Positions 10,514 to 22,114 of a DNA stretch of 64,000 nt are shown piece by piece. This DNA comes from Copromyces sp. CBS 386.78 (Eukaryota; Ascomycota; Sordariomycetes; Sordariales; Sordariaceae). Made by a program: the position numbers and the translations under genes. The first letter of the stretch is position 1, and the number at the start of each line of letters is the position of its first letter. The stretch spans positions 1 through 64,000 of the forward strand of contig MU839211.1 in the NCBI GenBank assembly GCA_030685235.1, given 5' to 3'. Under the pieces are notes generated by a model. The model was given only the letters and a program-made list of their open reading frames with translations, had not been told where the DNA came from and searched no databases.

Positions 10514-12310
10514 GGTCAGCGAGGAGTTTGACGAGCGTGGCTGTACGAGGGATCTCTTTGGACATGGGGAAGAGGTAGCTGACGGGTGTGCAAGCTGGAC
10601 TGAGCACTATCTAGACGGACGGCATATGGGATTTTTTTTTTTTCGCAACTGGTGTTTTGTTCAGGCGGTGGATTAGGGTGGATGTCACCGAACTTGAAGG
10701 CAACCAGCTCAAGTGGTCCAGCCTGCTGGCTTTTCAGTTTGTTTTGAGTCCGGAATTAGGCCTTGGCTTTTGTTTTGTTAGAACTGCCTCTCGTTGTCCC
10801 AAAGGAGGAATCTGGAATTGTTAGAGCACTAACCGCTGAATTTGAGATGCATTTACCTCCAAGGTTAACCGCATCGTACTTGCGAAGACCATTCTTGAAG
10901 CAACTTCCCATGCAAAAAGACATCCGCGAAGGGGTACATGTATCCTACCCGGGATAATATTGAACTTGGACGACGGAAATATGGCTTGATTCTGGTTGTT
11001 GTAGTGGAACAAGGGAAACCAAAAACGGGGCAGCCTCAATACCCAGGGAGTGCCGGTGAACGGGCGCCAAGGAATGACCGGCCAACATATCGTTTTGTAT
11101 ACCTGGCGAAGAAAATATCGACACTGTCATTTTATTATTATGGTTGTGAGGTCCCATGGTGTGTATGTGTCCGGTATTGCTATTACGGTGCCAGTTTAAG
11201 GGGATATCGGGATGTTCCGGTTAATCGCTCACCACTGACATTAAGAAGATGTTCGTGTTAGTGAGCAAAACATCATGGCTGGAATAGAGTGAGCAAAACA
11301 TCATGGCTAGAATGAGTCTCGCCGAAGCATGCCCCAGTGATAAATACCACTAGACATCGAAGTGTAGAATGTCTTGATGTTTTGAGCAAAGAACAACCAA
11401 AAGATGGACGAAAGAGGATGGGATGCCGTTGTTGGCTTCCGGTTTTCTTCTCCAAAGAGTCGCTCTCTACCCCTGAAGGCGTCTGCAAGAGGCCCGTACG
11501 AGGGCTGCAAAGTATTGGCAGCCTGCAGGACATCGACTGTGGCTTGCACCATTAACTGGGGACGGCGCTGCAGTGAGCATCTTGCACTAACTCACACTAG
11601 CAGACTGAATTGTGACTTACCATTAAAACTGTTAGTGAATAGATAAACCAATGCTCGGCCTTCCGTTTGGCTTCGATGCAACGACGATGTCCAGGTCAGG
11701 CCGAGCAAACGGCCATTTGCTTTTTCTTTTATCAGCGCCGTTCGATCCATTAAGAGACGCACAACTTCTTTTCTCTTTTTTTTCAGTAGATAACTGACGC
11801 AGACATCATCGTCTGCGACGTTCACTTGTTGGGCCTTTGTTAACTCTTGATGCAGTTGACCTAGCAACTTCTTAGCTGTCGCTGCGTCTCATGATTAGCA
11901 GTCGCTGGAGAGATTTGGCCAACACGACCGATGCAGAACGCGCTCTCGAACCTTTGTTTGCCCCAAGGATCCTTTCTGGTTCCCCATAGGTTGAAATTAA
12001 CGGATTTCAGTTGCCGTTCTGTCTCAGTTCTTCAACTCAGTTGAGATAACTTTCCACGTTTTCGCCTTTGGAAGGGAGTAGTCTTTCATTTCTCGACGTC
12101 AATAGTAGGTAGGTTGGCCCTTGAGATCAGAACGGATCAGTACTCCCATTGCGGTTTCCCTTCCATGGTTGTCCTGTATTCAGCCCTACGCGGTCATCTT
12201 GGATCCTTACTCACCTTTGCTTGCCATCATATGAAAAGGATCCGAGCTAATAACGAAGTCAGAACTTAGTATCAAACCGTAGCTTGGCGTCAGTACCGAC
12301 CACGCCTACC
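10514..12310. other. Gene-free stretch of 1.8 kb
   Basis: No coding region is supported. It holds a T run at about 10630-10641 and the 28-base tandem duplication at 11261-11316. Open frames on both strands are short and unrelated to any family I recognise. Confidence 0.4.
11261..11316. repeat. Two-copy tandem repeat, about 28 bases
   Basis: The unit beginning GTGAGCAAAACATCATGGCT occurs at 11261-11288 and again at 11289-11316 with two or three differences near the end. There is no coding context. Confidence 0.8.
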
Positions 12311-13755
12311 ATGGATCTCCCACTAGATCTCTGCGCCGCCGACGTCGACCTCGACACCCTCAAACTCACGATCCAGCTTTACCTACTAGATCTCAACGAG
12401 CTCCAGGCAGCTGCCAAGGGAAAAGGAAAACGCCGAGAGGGAGAGACGACAGACCTCGAGATTGCCATTGCGACTTATGAGGCGGAACTGGCTTCTGTCG
12501 ACCAGCGTCTCGCTGACCGCGCCATGTGCGCCAGCATCGCCGACGCTGTTCGCCAGGACGCCGCCGCTATCGCCGAGGTCGTCCAGGCTGAAGACCAGGC
12601 AAGGCTAGACCACCAAATGGCCTGCTCGTTAGGTGGCGTAGCCCAGCGTGCTGTCCAGCCGCAAGCCAGGCCTTCGAGTCCCGCATTCTCCATCATAGAT
12701 GAACCGCTTGAGAACGATTTCATCGACAAGCTGAGCGCCATATACATCTCTGATCCGACTGAAGAAGGCGCAGCTGAGTCTTCAGCATGGGCCGCTAGCC
12801 GCCCTCGCTCAACAACCCCAGGCCCGAGACCCGAGACTCCAGCCATGAGAGAGTGTGTGGCATGTACGGATAGATTCCGCTTCTATGAAGTGGCTACCTT
12901 TTCATGCCAGCACAACTACTGCAAGGGCTGTTTGACCAAACTCTTCACTGACCTGTTGATGGATCAGACACTGTTTCCACCTCGGTGTTGCCGCGATCCG
13001 ATCCCGTTGGACAAGTGCCGCTTCTTGCTTGGACCAGAACTGGTCGGGAAATTCTTGGCCAAGAAGCTTGAGTATGAAACACCCAACCCGATTTACTGCT
13101 CACAGCCTACTTGCTCTGTGTTTATACCGCCTCAAGGAATCCATAACAACATCGGTACATGCGTCAAGTGTCGGACAAGGACATGCGTGCTCTGTAAAGG
13201 CCAAGCCCATGTCGGCAGGGACTGTCCCCAAGACACGTCTGCACAGGTTGTGCTTGAGATGGCAGAGAGAGAGGGTTGGAGGAGGTGCTATTCCTGTCAC
13301 AGGATGGTGGAACTTAACTATGGCTGTAATCATATTAGTAAGTCTCTTCGTTTGCCTGACTTTACTAGACAAAAGACCATTCGAATGTAAACTGACCATG
13401 GTGCACAGCCTGCCTCTGTGGTGCTGAATTTTGCTATGCTTGTGGCGAGAGGTGGACGAAGCCGCAAACCTGTCGTTGCGAACTATATAGCGCGGAGGCT
13501 CTCATGGCCCAAGCTAACAGGCACGTCAACCGAGATGCGGATGTTGCGCAGATCCCGGTAGTCGAAAGACAGGCTCGTGTAGAGGCGGCCGCGCAGCACT
13601 TGATCGAGAATCATGAATGTGATCATGACCGATTCAAAGGCCGAGGAGGGCAGTTCCAGTGCGAAGTGTGTTACTACTGGCTACCGCAATTCATTTATGA
13701 GTGCCGGCAGTGTCGGTTGCAGGTCTGCAGGAGATGTCGGTTCAACCGTCTTTGA
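12311..13755 (+). CDS. RBR-type E3 ubiquitin ligase (RING-IBR-RING2)
   Basis: Predicted CDS join(12311..13337,13409..13755), 457 residues. The first ATG is at 12311; the open frame before it has no ATG. RING1 begins at Cys182 (CVACTDRF, then CQHNYCKGC). The IBR follows (CSQPTC, CVKCRTRTCVLC, H, C). RING2 spans about 326-370 with CYSCHRMVELNYGCNHITC, where Cys339 in GCNH sits at the position of the catalytic cysteine that takes ubiquitin from E2 in RBR enzymes. The intron lies between GCNHI and TCLCG. A C-terminal zinc ribbon (CDHDRF, CEVCYYWLPQFIYEC, CRRCRFNRL) and an Ala/Glu-rich helical N terminus are typical of the expanded fungal RBR family. The substrate is unknown. Confidence 0.92.
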
Positions 13756-14103
13756 TTTCGGGGTTGGTATGGAGAAGAGAGGGTACAGACCGGTTTCAAC
13801 CCGTGGTTGCAGTTTCTTCGGATCAATAGAAATTGCTGCATTCAGCCGGACACGACCTACGATGCGAGCCGTTACTCATCCACCACCAGGTGGCCGAGAG
13901 GGGACGAGATAAGAGATAACTGCGTTGGCCCAGCTTTCAAATAGCCAAAATAAAGTTTTGTTGACAACGATGTATGGAAACCGCGTCTCCAAAGTCAGTA
14001 ACTTGCACAAAGGTGAGCTTAATCGACATCTTCCTGAATCTCCTCGTGGCTAGGTGATAAATCTGTGGCAGTTAGGGCTATTCCACACGGCATCCAATCA
14101 AGT
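13756..14103. other. Short intergenic stretch
   Basis: 348 bases between the RBR gene and the next secreted-protein gene; nothing recognised. Confidence 0.35.
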
Positions 14104-14736
14104 ATGCATCGACCAAGTCGCCTCGTTTTTGCCCTTCTTCTGTTCGTACTCACTCTTTCCTCTGCCTTCCCTCTTGCGAAATGCCCGCCCATCCCTCACT
14201 GGACCCTCCTCTCGGTCAACGTAACCTACAGCAACGACACATACACGCCCGGCGTCGTCTCTTTGGAGGTTCAGAGCTCGACTACGAACACCACCGACCT
14301 CTTTACCTGCGACTTGCAGTTCAACAGCATCTGTCTGCCCGACGAGACGCGATTGCCGAGTGATAGAAATGTGCTGGTGAGGTTTTACATCAACATCGAG
14401 CTGGCGCGGATCACCTTAACAGGACGCGGGACTGTGGTGGTGGCCAAGGAGGGGTTGGGTCGCCAGAAACGCCGAGGTATGTCCTCGTCTTGGTGCAGTT
14501 GACTTGAAACTGGCGCTTAAGCGGCTACGGTTTGGTGACACATGCTGACCGGAGTTGAATGGCGAACCACTAGGCCACAGTATGCCATCGCTTTCGGCGA
14601 GTTCCATATGGCTTGTCCCGAGGTTATCACGGAGGACATGACTTGTGTTGGACCTTCAGAGGGAGTGATGGAGCTTGATGGGGTCATTGTTGAGGCGCCA
14701 CCGCGGTCACAAGAGGAAGTTGAGAACGGTGGATAG
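14104..14736 (+). CDS. Small secreted protein, family not recognised
   Basis: Predicted CDS join(14104..14476,14555..14736), 184 residues. The ATG at 14104 starts a strong signal peptide (RLVFALLLFVLTLSSAFP). The mature part is beta-rich with about four cysteines in the first exon and two in the second (AFGEFHMACP, MTCVGP) and several NxT/S sites. The intron uses GTATGT and the AG at 14553-14554; this is the acceptor that joins the frames without a stop, but it is not pyrimidine-rich, so the joint is uncertain. A KRR motif just before the junction could be a processing site. It shows no CVNH pattern. Function unknown. Confidence 0.6.
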
Positions 14737-15516
14737 ATGGATAGAATTGGACGAGGTGCGTTGCCTCGGTGGAGGACTCCCACTGAACTGGAGATGATGT
14801 GAACGAACCACAAAGTGGTAATCCGGAATGACGCCGAAGGAAGCTCTGGCGATGAGGGACCCGAGGATATTTTTCAGGTTTGGAGGAGAGAGAAAACCTC
14901 CAACATTCGAGAGAAAGAATTATTTTGGTCACGAATTCTCCAAGCCACTTGGCAGTTCTCGCTTGAGCTGAACCACGTCATCTCCCCAATCCTCAACCCG
15001 GGCATTGCCCAAAGCCCGACCATTCTCAGCCAATGTTCGATTTCACCTCGAGCCCAAATGCTCCCTCATACGAAGGACTCGTACCTGGCTCGACGTACTA
15101 AGGGTAGCAACGGAGATGGAAAACGTGGGGGTTCTGGGTCATCGGAGGCAAGGATTCGGGCCGTTTGCAACGCTGTGAAGCCGGTTGCTACCCCGGAAGG
15201 AAGGCCCAGAAGAGTAACAGAAGCCGACAAAGCACCGGTACTTGGTACCAAGATCACATGTAGTTTGGACTATTGTACCATGCCGGCCACTGAATGGGGT
15301 ATCGAACGCGCCCAACGTCATCTTTGATGGCAGTACTTCGGTCGTATTAGCAGGACCGTTGAGAAAAGGGTCTTTGGATGAAGAGACGTCGTCATCCTGC
15401 TGAAGAGTACTTAAAGAATTAGCCAAACCGCTGAGAATGCATCTTGATTCGGGCACTCGGGCACACTTCCTCGGTCATCCTTCTTAGCTTCCGGTCTTCG
15501 CCGTTAACTTGACAAT
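14737..15516. other. Promoter region of the AA13 gene
   Basis: No coding region is supported. The open frame at 14815-15327 has no family features. The last 80 bases are C/T-rich, consistent with a leader. Confidence 0.35.
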
Positions 15517-16793
15517 ATGAAATTCTCCGTCATCTCGGCTATCCTTGCGTCGGCCGCAACGGTCAAGGCCCATGGATATCTGACCATTCCTTCTAGTCGT
15601 ACCAGACTTGGTGCGGAGGTAAGCACTTGCCCCGACAATCGTTGGAAGATCGATCGTGCTAATCCGTGTTTCTAGGCCGGCTTGGACACTTGCCCCGAGT
15701 GCTCCATTCTGGAGCCCGTGACCGCATGGCCTAACGTTACGGAGGCCAAGGTCGGCAGGAGTGGTCCTTGCGGCTACAACGCCCGTGTCAGCATCGACTA
15801 CAACCAGCCTGCTACCAACTGGGGTAACGCTCCTGTTGTGACGTACAAGGCTGGCGATACTATCGATGTCCAGTGGTGCGTTGACCACAACGGTGACCAC
15901 GGTGGCATGTTCTCCTACCGTATCTGCCAAGACCAGGCGCTTGTCAATAAGTTCCTCACTCCTGGCTATCTCCCGACCGATGCGGAGAAGCAGGCTGCCG
16001 AGGATTGCTTCGAGAAGGGCACCCTTCCCTGCACGGATGTGAATGGCCAGTCTTGCAACTTTAGCCCTGACTGCCAACAGGGCCAGGCTTGCTGGAGGAA
16101 TGACTGGTTCAGTAAGTTAGCTTGGATCGATAAGAAAGTGCCTTTTGCTAACCGTGTGACTTAGCCTGCAACGCCTTCCAGGCTGACAACCGCCGTGGTT
16201 GCCAGGGCGTCGACAACGCTGCTCTTGGATCTTGCTTCACCACCATTGCTGGCGGTTACACTGTCACCAAGAAGATCAAGATGCCCAACTACGTCTCCGG
16301 CCACACCCTGCTCTCTTTCCGCTGGAACTCGTTCCAGACCGCTCAGGTCTACCTCTCGTGCGCTGACATTGCCATTGTTGGCAGCGGCGGCGAGACCAAC
16401 CCGTCCACCACCAAGACCAGTGCCACCGCCACAACACTTGTTACCAGCAGCAAGACTGCCAGCGCCTCTTGCACCCCTGTTGCCACCGTCGCTGTGACCT
16501 TCAACCACCTTGTCACCACCAGCTATGGCGAGTCCATCAAGCTTGTTGGTTCCATCTCGCAGCTCGGCAGCTGGAGCACCTCGTCCGGTGTTGCCTTGTC
16601 CGCTTCGCAGTACACCACCAGCAACCCGCTCTGGACTGCCACGGTCAAGCTCCCTGCTGGCACCGCTTTTGAGTACAAGTTCGTCAAAGTGGCCAGCAGC
16701 GGCGCCGTGACCTGGGAGAGCGACCCCAACAGGTCGTACACTGTTCCCCAGAGCTGCTCCGACTCTGTGACTGCAGCTTCATCGTGGAAGTAG
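15517..16793 (+). CDS. AA13 starch-active lytic polysaccharide monooxygenase with CBM20
   Basis: Predicted CDS join(15517..15618,15676..16111,16165..16793), 388 residues. An 18-residue signal peptide ends in VKA and leaves His19 as the mature N terminus (HGYLTIPSS), the copper-binding histidine that defines LPMOs. His109 in DHNGDHGG and Tyr242 in QVYLSC fall at mature positions 91 and 224, the other copper-site residues known for AA13. Many cysteines (CPECS, CGYN, CFEKG, CQQGQAC) match the family. A Ser/Thr-rich linker (about 250-280) leads to a CBM20 starch-binding domain with LGSWS, LWTATV and TWESDPNR. It should oxidatively cleave starch outside the cell. It is single-copy here, with no amylase neighbour. 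Confidence 0.96.
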
Positions 16794-17690
16794 GCTGTTT
16801 GTCTGTAGGGTGCAGGGAAACAAACGGGTGTAGGATACCGGAGTGTCCGGTTGCAAGCTTATCGGGTCTGAAGGGAAGAAAGGATCTGGATGCTGGAAGA
16901 CAATGATGTTAGCACTACTTCTCTGTCTATACTAGGGATGAAGGTCTTGTATATAGAATTTTCATGTTGAGCTGGGAAATGAATTGCATGCGCTGTCAAA
17001 TATTCTTTGAGGTCCGATGTCCCAAGCGTTGCACGTTCTATTGTCGCTGTCCGATGTTATCTGTGTTGATGAGAGGAGAGTCTACCCGTGCCACGCCCCC
17101 ACTTTTTAGGATCTCGCCAGACTGGAAGTGGGTTGCGTGGCACGGGTAACTCGCAAGGTGAGAGCTCCGTCTGAAATCTGTTAGTGTACTAACTGACAAT
17201 CATCATGGGGTGCCCTACTACTACCCTCACCGCGATAGGATTGAGGAATAAAATGGCGGAAGATTACGGGATCACAAAGGGAGGAATGGAAGTCATACCT
17301 ACTCTAATGAGCAAGAGCACCAGCATTAATGCTTGTGGAAGTGGAAAGCGAATTTGTCTTTCATTGATGGTTTTTTTTTGTGAATGGTGGAAGTGGAAGT
17401 GGTAACGGGAAGGAAACTTGGCGGGCTGCCTGATCGTATCAAAAGTGGAAGTCGCTGTTATGGACAATGGCCTGTGCAGGGTCACTGGATCTTCGTACAG
17501 TGGGTTGTGCCTTCCCATGTTACCTTGTACCGAGTACAGCGCACTCATCACCCTCCTGTAATCACCGACCTCTCCATTGAAACTTCCTCCTCTTTCTTGA
17601 CAACATCAACCTTCAAATAATCCACCAGTCACATGAATCGCCATTCAACGAGAGAGGCACTCCTACAAACCAAACCTTCATTTTGAGTAC
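16794..17690. other. Gene-free stretch
   Basis: 3' flank of the AA13 gene and the region downstream of the monooxygenase relic. Nothing recognised; a T9 run lies near 17371. Confidence 0.35.
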
Positions 17691-18320
17691 CTACGGAAAT
17701 ATCCGATCCCAGAGAAAGAACACACCCTCACCGGTTCCTTCGTCGGCCACGATAACTGACCCGGTCTTGTTGATGATGTTTGTCATCTTGTTCCTCGCCA
17801 GCGGCTCGTCCTCGTTTCGAACACTATATGCCAAATCCACGTCTGGGTTCATCTCTGTTTGACTGTGGCCATTTCCAAGATAAGTGAAGCGATTGCCCTC
17901 GTACTCAAACCTCCAGTCCTCAAATCTGACCTGCCTAATGGCCTCGAGGTAATGCAACGTCGACCCGCACCACAAAGCCGTGACTTTGTCGTTGCACGAA
18001 CCGGACTTGTACCAGGACTCGCAATATCCCCCCCATACAGTCTTGGCCATGAACCGGTCCTGGCGTGCCACAAAATCCCGGATGACCGCCGCGTCAGGCG
18101 TGTAGGACCGGATGTTGTGTGTCTGCCAGTGGTCGATCATCTTGACAATGTAGTCCGTCTGCGCCTCGATCGTGATCACCAGAGGCCCGGTTCCCACCGG
18201 GCAGTTGGGGCCAAGGATCATTAGATAGCTGGGGAAGTCGGCAGCACCCATTCCCATATAGGATTCCGGATCCTGTGCCCAGACGTCTTGCAGGATCTTG
18301 TCGCCGGCAACAATGGGGGG
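17691..18320 (-). pseudogene. 5'-truncated flavin (Baeyer-Villiger-type) monooxygenase relic
   Basis: The frame encodes only the C-terminal third of a BVMO-like enzyme. Visible landmarks are GDKILQDVWAQDPESYMG, DFPSYLMILGPNCPVGTGP and the tail with WCGSTLHYLEAIR. The family normally has about 550 residues with two Rossmann motifs (GxGxxG) and an FxGxxxHxxxW motif; none is found upstream, because the MFS gene at 18507-20282 on the same strand occupies that space. There is no ATG in the right place before the homologous part. The remaining about 200 codons have no stops, so the truncation is probably recent or the fragment is still under some constraint. Alternatively a new promoter expresses a short protein; I consider that less likely. 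Confidence 0.7.
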
Positions 18321-18506
18321 GCTGAGATGGGTACTATTTGTTCGAGATGCGTGGATGGCATAGGTCAGGGGACGATGTAAACTGTGAGATGAGAAGATGG
18401 AGGGAAACATTAAATGATGATTGTGTACCCAAAACCAAAACTCCAAAGTGGTATCTGAAAGCAAAACTTTTCCAAAACCTTGATCCGAAATCCCTTGCGA
18501 AGCCGC

Positions 18507-20282
18507 TCATTCGCTTTCATCGTTTCCGTTGACATGCTCCTCTGCATCGTCTCCCTCAATCAACTCACTCCCATTTGGCGGGAAGCGGGAGAAAATGAGG
18601 ACACTCGCTGCGATCATAGCAAGAATCTATAAAGACGTCAGTTCCATGTCACAAATTTGAACGACTCCAGGGGATGAACTCACGGCATTGCAATAAAAGG
18701 TCAAATGAGGCTTCCCTGCCTTGGCCAAGGCAGCAAAAACAAAGCCAAAGAAGCCCTGCGTCGCCAACCTGCCAATGTTCTCCACCAGCGTCAAGGCATT
18801 GAGCGCATCAGCCCTTTGCGAAGGTGAGCACATGTCCGTCATGACACCCTTCGCAGCCGGGGCGGTACCACTGGCAAACGGAAGCATAGCGGCAGCCAAG
18901 TAGATATGCCACTTCTTGGTCGCCAACGCGGTGCAAGCGGTCAACAAGCCATCGGCCACCAAGCTCCAACGGAGGAAAAAGAGATCAAAGTGCGTGTCTT
19001 CCGTCTCAGTCGGCGGTTGCGTCATCATAGGTTCTTCTTCAGCGTGAGTACCCATCGGGGCCTCTAGTTGCTCGGGTTGGATGAGCAGGCCCTGAGTAGC
19101 GGGATCTCGTGCATCGGAGATGGACTCACGGCGCGGCTGGCGTTTGGACTGCCGCTTCGCGTACCATTTCCGACCGTACGAGATGATGCGCGGGAAGAGG
19201 ACGATCAAGAAGACGGCGCGCATGAGTGCAAACTCAGACATGAGCCAGCCATTGTCGCTTTGGTGGAACTCAAAGACAGCCGTGGCGTACATCTGGATGA
19301 GAATAGCCGCAAAGTCTGTCGCAAGCACACCCAAAAACACACCCGTGCACAGAATCAGCACGCCCAGATGCTTAACCGTCTTCCCACTCCCCGGCAACCG
19401 TACCCTCTGCGGCGCCAACACCTTCAACGGCGCAAAAAAGGCCGCAATCCCCTTCGCTTGCGGCCCGGCCTTCTTCCCTCCGGACATACTCTCCGGGCTA
19501 ACGTACGGCAGCGCCAACTGCACATAGACTGTCGAGATCAAAAACGCAACAAACGCCACCTCAAACGGTCTCCGGATCCCCCACGCATCACCAATCATGC
19601 CGCCCGTCAAGTAACCCACCGCCTGGCCGAGCATGAAACACCCCTGCAGCATGCCAAAGACGGGCGTCCTTCTTGCCGGGGAAACGACCTCGCCGACGAT
19701 GATGTTGACGATAAGGATATACCCCACCGGACCACCCAGAACAGTGATCAACTGCGTCGCTTGAAAGATCACAATGCCGGACCTGCCGCCGGCCAAAACA
19801 CCCAAAATCTGCGTGAGCACGCGGATGGCAGGGACCAAAACCTGGGCCATGAGGGCCAAACGGGGACCGATTTTCTTGACAAGCCAGCCGGCGAAGAAGA
19901 GGTTGACGGTGCCGCAGATGGTGGTGCTCATGGCCAGGAAAGAAAAATCGGTGGCGGTTCCCGCGGCGATTTCGTTGCGGCTGCAGCGGTCGCCGGTGCC
20001 GGTGTAGGGCGGGTGACGGGTGTAGAAGTCGTCGCATTCCATAAGATGGAAAACGTAGAAGATGGGGACTTGGGTGAAGGAGAAGGAGGTGGTTATTAAA
20101 AAGGCAGCGAGCAGGATGCGGGTTTCGACGTGTAGGCGGTTGAGGAGGGTGAGGGGGTTGAGTGTCCATTTTTGCTTGTCTTTGGTGTTGACATGGTGAT
20201 GGTCTTGGTTGGTGTTTTGAGAATTGTTAGCGTCAACAGCTGTCCCATTTGGGAGCAGTGGCGTCGTCTCGTCGGCGGCCAT
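18507..20282 (-). CDS. MFS transporter
   Basis: Predicted CDS complement(join(18507..18626,18684..20282)), 572 residues. The intron (GTGAGT at 18683, TTATAG acceptor) falls in the last membrane segment and joins ...FYCNA to ILAMIAASVLIF in frame. About 12 hydrophobic segments can be seen, with a charged central loop of about 70 residues (KRQSKRQPRRESISD, then acidic) between halves. GWLVKKIGPRLALMAQ in the first half resembles the MFS loop 2-3 motif. The layout recalls SLC46/TetA-type fungal MFS proteins; the substrate is unknown. It ends about 190 bases from the BVMO relic. Confidence 0.88.
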
Positions 20283-22114
20283 TGAGATGTCCGTTTAACC
20301 GAGAAAGCGGTCAATGGTTTAGGTTGGCTTCAAGGGTTGCTTTCGGTCCCGAAGATGCGAGTTGTTTGCTTTTAAGAAAAAGAAGAGATGAGGGGGTGCA
20401 AGGTTTTATCGGATCAAGGCCGAACTGGGATTGCTTGTGCCCTTGCGATGACCGAACGCACTAACAAATTCAATAGTTGTGAATCATGCCTAGAGGTAGT
20501 GATGCCGCCGAAGCCGAGAGGGGATCCCAGCGCTAGAGCAGAGGTATGCAAGCGCCTATCCGTCTCTGGGATCCGATCACGTCAGTGGCACAGTGAACCC
20601 GAGTTTGATACACTTGTAAGCCCGTCCGGGAGGATCATGACCGAAAGAAACAAGTGCCCACTGAGAAAATGCGCTGGAACAATGTTACCGCGACACAATG
20701 GAAGGCGGGAATTGCCGCCCCAACCGACATCGGAAGGTGTTAAAGGAAGGTGTGCCTGTGATAAGGAAAGTGCAGATAGTGTCACTAACAAAGGCGTTGT
20801 TGATTGTCGTACAGACGCGTTAGTGCATTATCGCTGGGGTAACGACATCCTGGCCGCCGGTGTGAACTGCGGTGCACTGCCCCGGGAATGCCCGCTAATT
20901 CGGTGACTCGTCCCCCACCACCCGTGGTGAGTCGACGCCGTAACACAACCGGGCGGGCTCCGTGTGGGGGGCTTGTGCCCCGTGTAACGTCCTCTCATCC
21001 ACCATCTTTCTCCCTTCAATAATAAAATTCCACCTCATTTGAAATCTTTCGACGCCTTTTCTCAACGCCCATCCCGTTCATCCATCATGATCCTTTGGAC
21101 CTGACTCGTTCTTACTGTGCTCGATGCGGCCGTCCCACGTGCATTCGTCAACATGGCGTTCTCGCATATTCAACCGATTGGAGCAGCCGTTTGCTTTACT
21201 TCTCCCGCCGTTAGCTTCGGTATCTCAACCTCAAAAGATCTCCGTTCGGCTGATGAGCCATGCCCAAGCCTCCGAAAAACTCGAGTTGACTGTTAAGGGG
21301 TTTAAACATATCAACCAGACCCTCGTCTCAACATCAACACACTTGTCCGTGTGAAGATGAGCATGGCAGGCGGTCGGCGGTTGACTGGCCAGACTTGCCT
21401 ACCTATGCTCACTAGTCTCAGGCGTGTTTGATCCGGCAGGACGGACACAAGAAATCATCGAGAAATCGCCGGAGGCGACAATTAATCGGCTACGTCCCCG
21501 GACACTGTCGTGATACCCATCAACAGGAAGAACAGACAAGGAAAACAACCAGCTTCTTCCGACTTGGACCACCACTGATACAGTACAACCGAAGCGAACG
21601 AACAAAGGAATGAATTCGTCAAGCAGGCAGGGTACCGTATCATCGACGGCGGCCAACAACATGAGATCGCGGAGTCAGGTGGTACCATGTCTGTTGGGAA
21701 CTTGGGATATCAACACGATACTGGGAGCTGCCGGCTTTTTGTCGCCCCAACGTGCTGGATCTGGGTACTGGACGATCCCGAACCGTTTACCAGACTGGCC
21801 TTCTCAATGAGTGACTGCCTGGAAACTGGAAAAGCGAGTGGCCAATGGGCTAACGCAGAAAATGGGCTGCTGAGCCCCTTGTTCACACCCTTATTCATTG
21901 ACACGACTGCGGTCGGTCGGTCTCGTTTCGTTTGCTTTCCCGGCCGACACTAGCGGGATCAGCCCGTATCAGCCAACGGTGTGAAGGGGGTCATTACCAG
22001 AGACGGACGGCACTTAAACATGGGGCCTGACTACATGTACTTGGACTCCCGGTATCCCTCTTCTCAAGAAACCCTTCTGTTCTCAACAACAACAGATCAG
22101 TCAACATCAACACC
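20283..22114. other. Gene-free stretch of 1.8 kb between divergent genes
   Basis: Shared upstream region of the MFS gene (minus) and the flavin monooxygenase gene (plus). Open frames at 20388-20906 and 21687-21953 have no recognisable features. C/A-rich sequence with CAACAACAAC runs just before 22115. Confidence 0.4.

Noticed and set aside
20388..20906. 172-codon open frame between the MFS and FMO genes
   Set aside because: No ATG-proximal features, no domain, scattered codon use; looks like chance in gene-free DNA.
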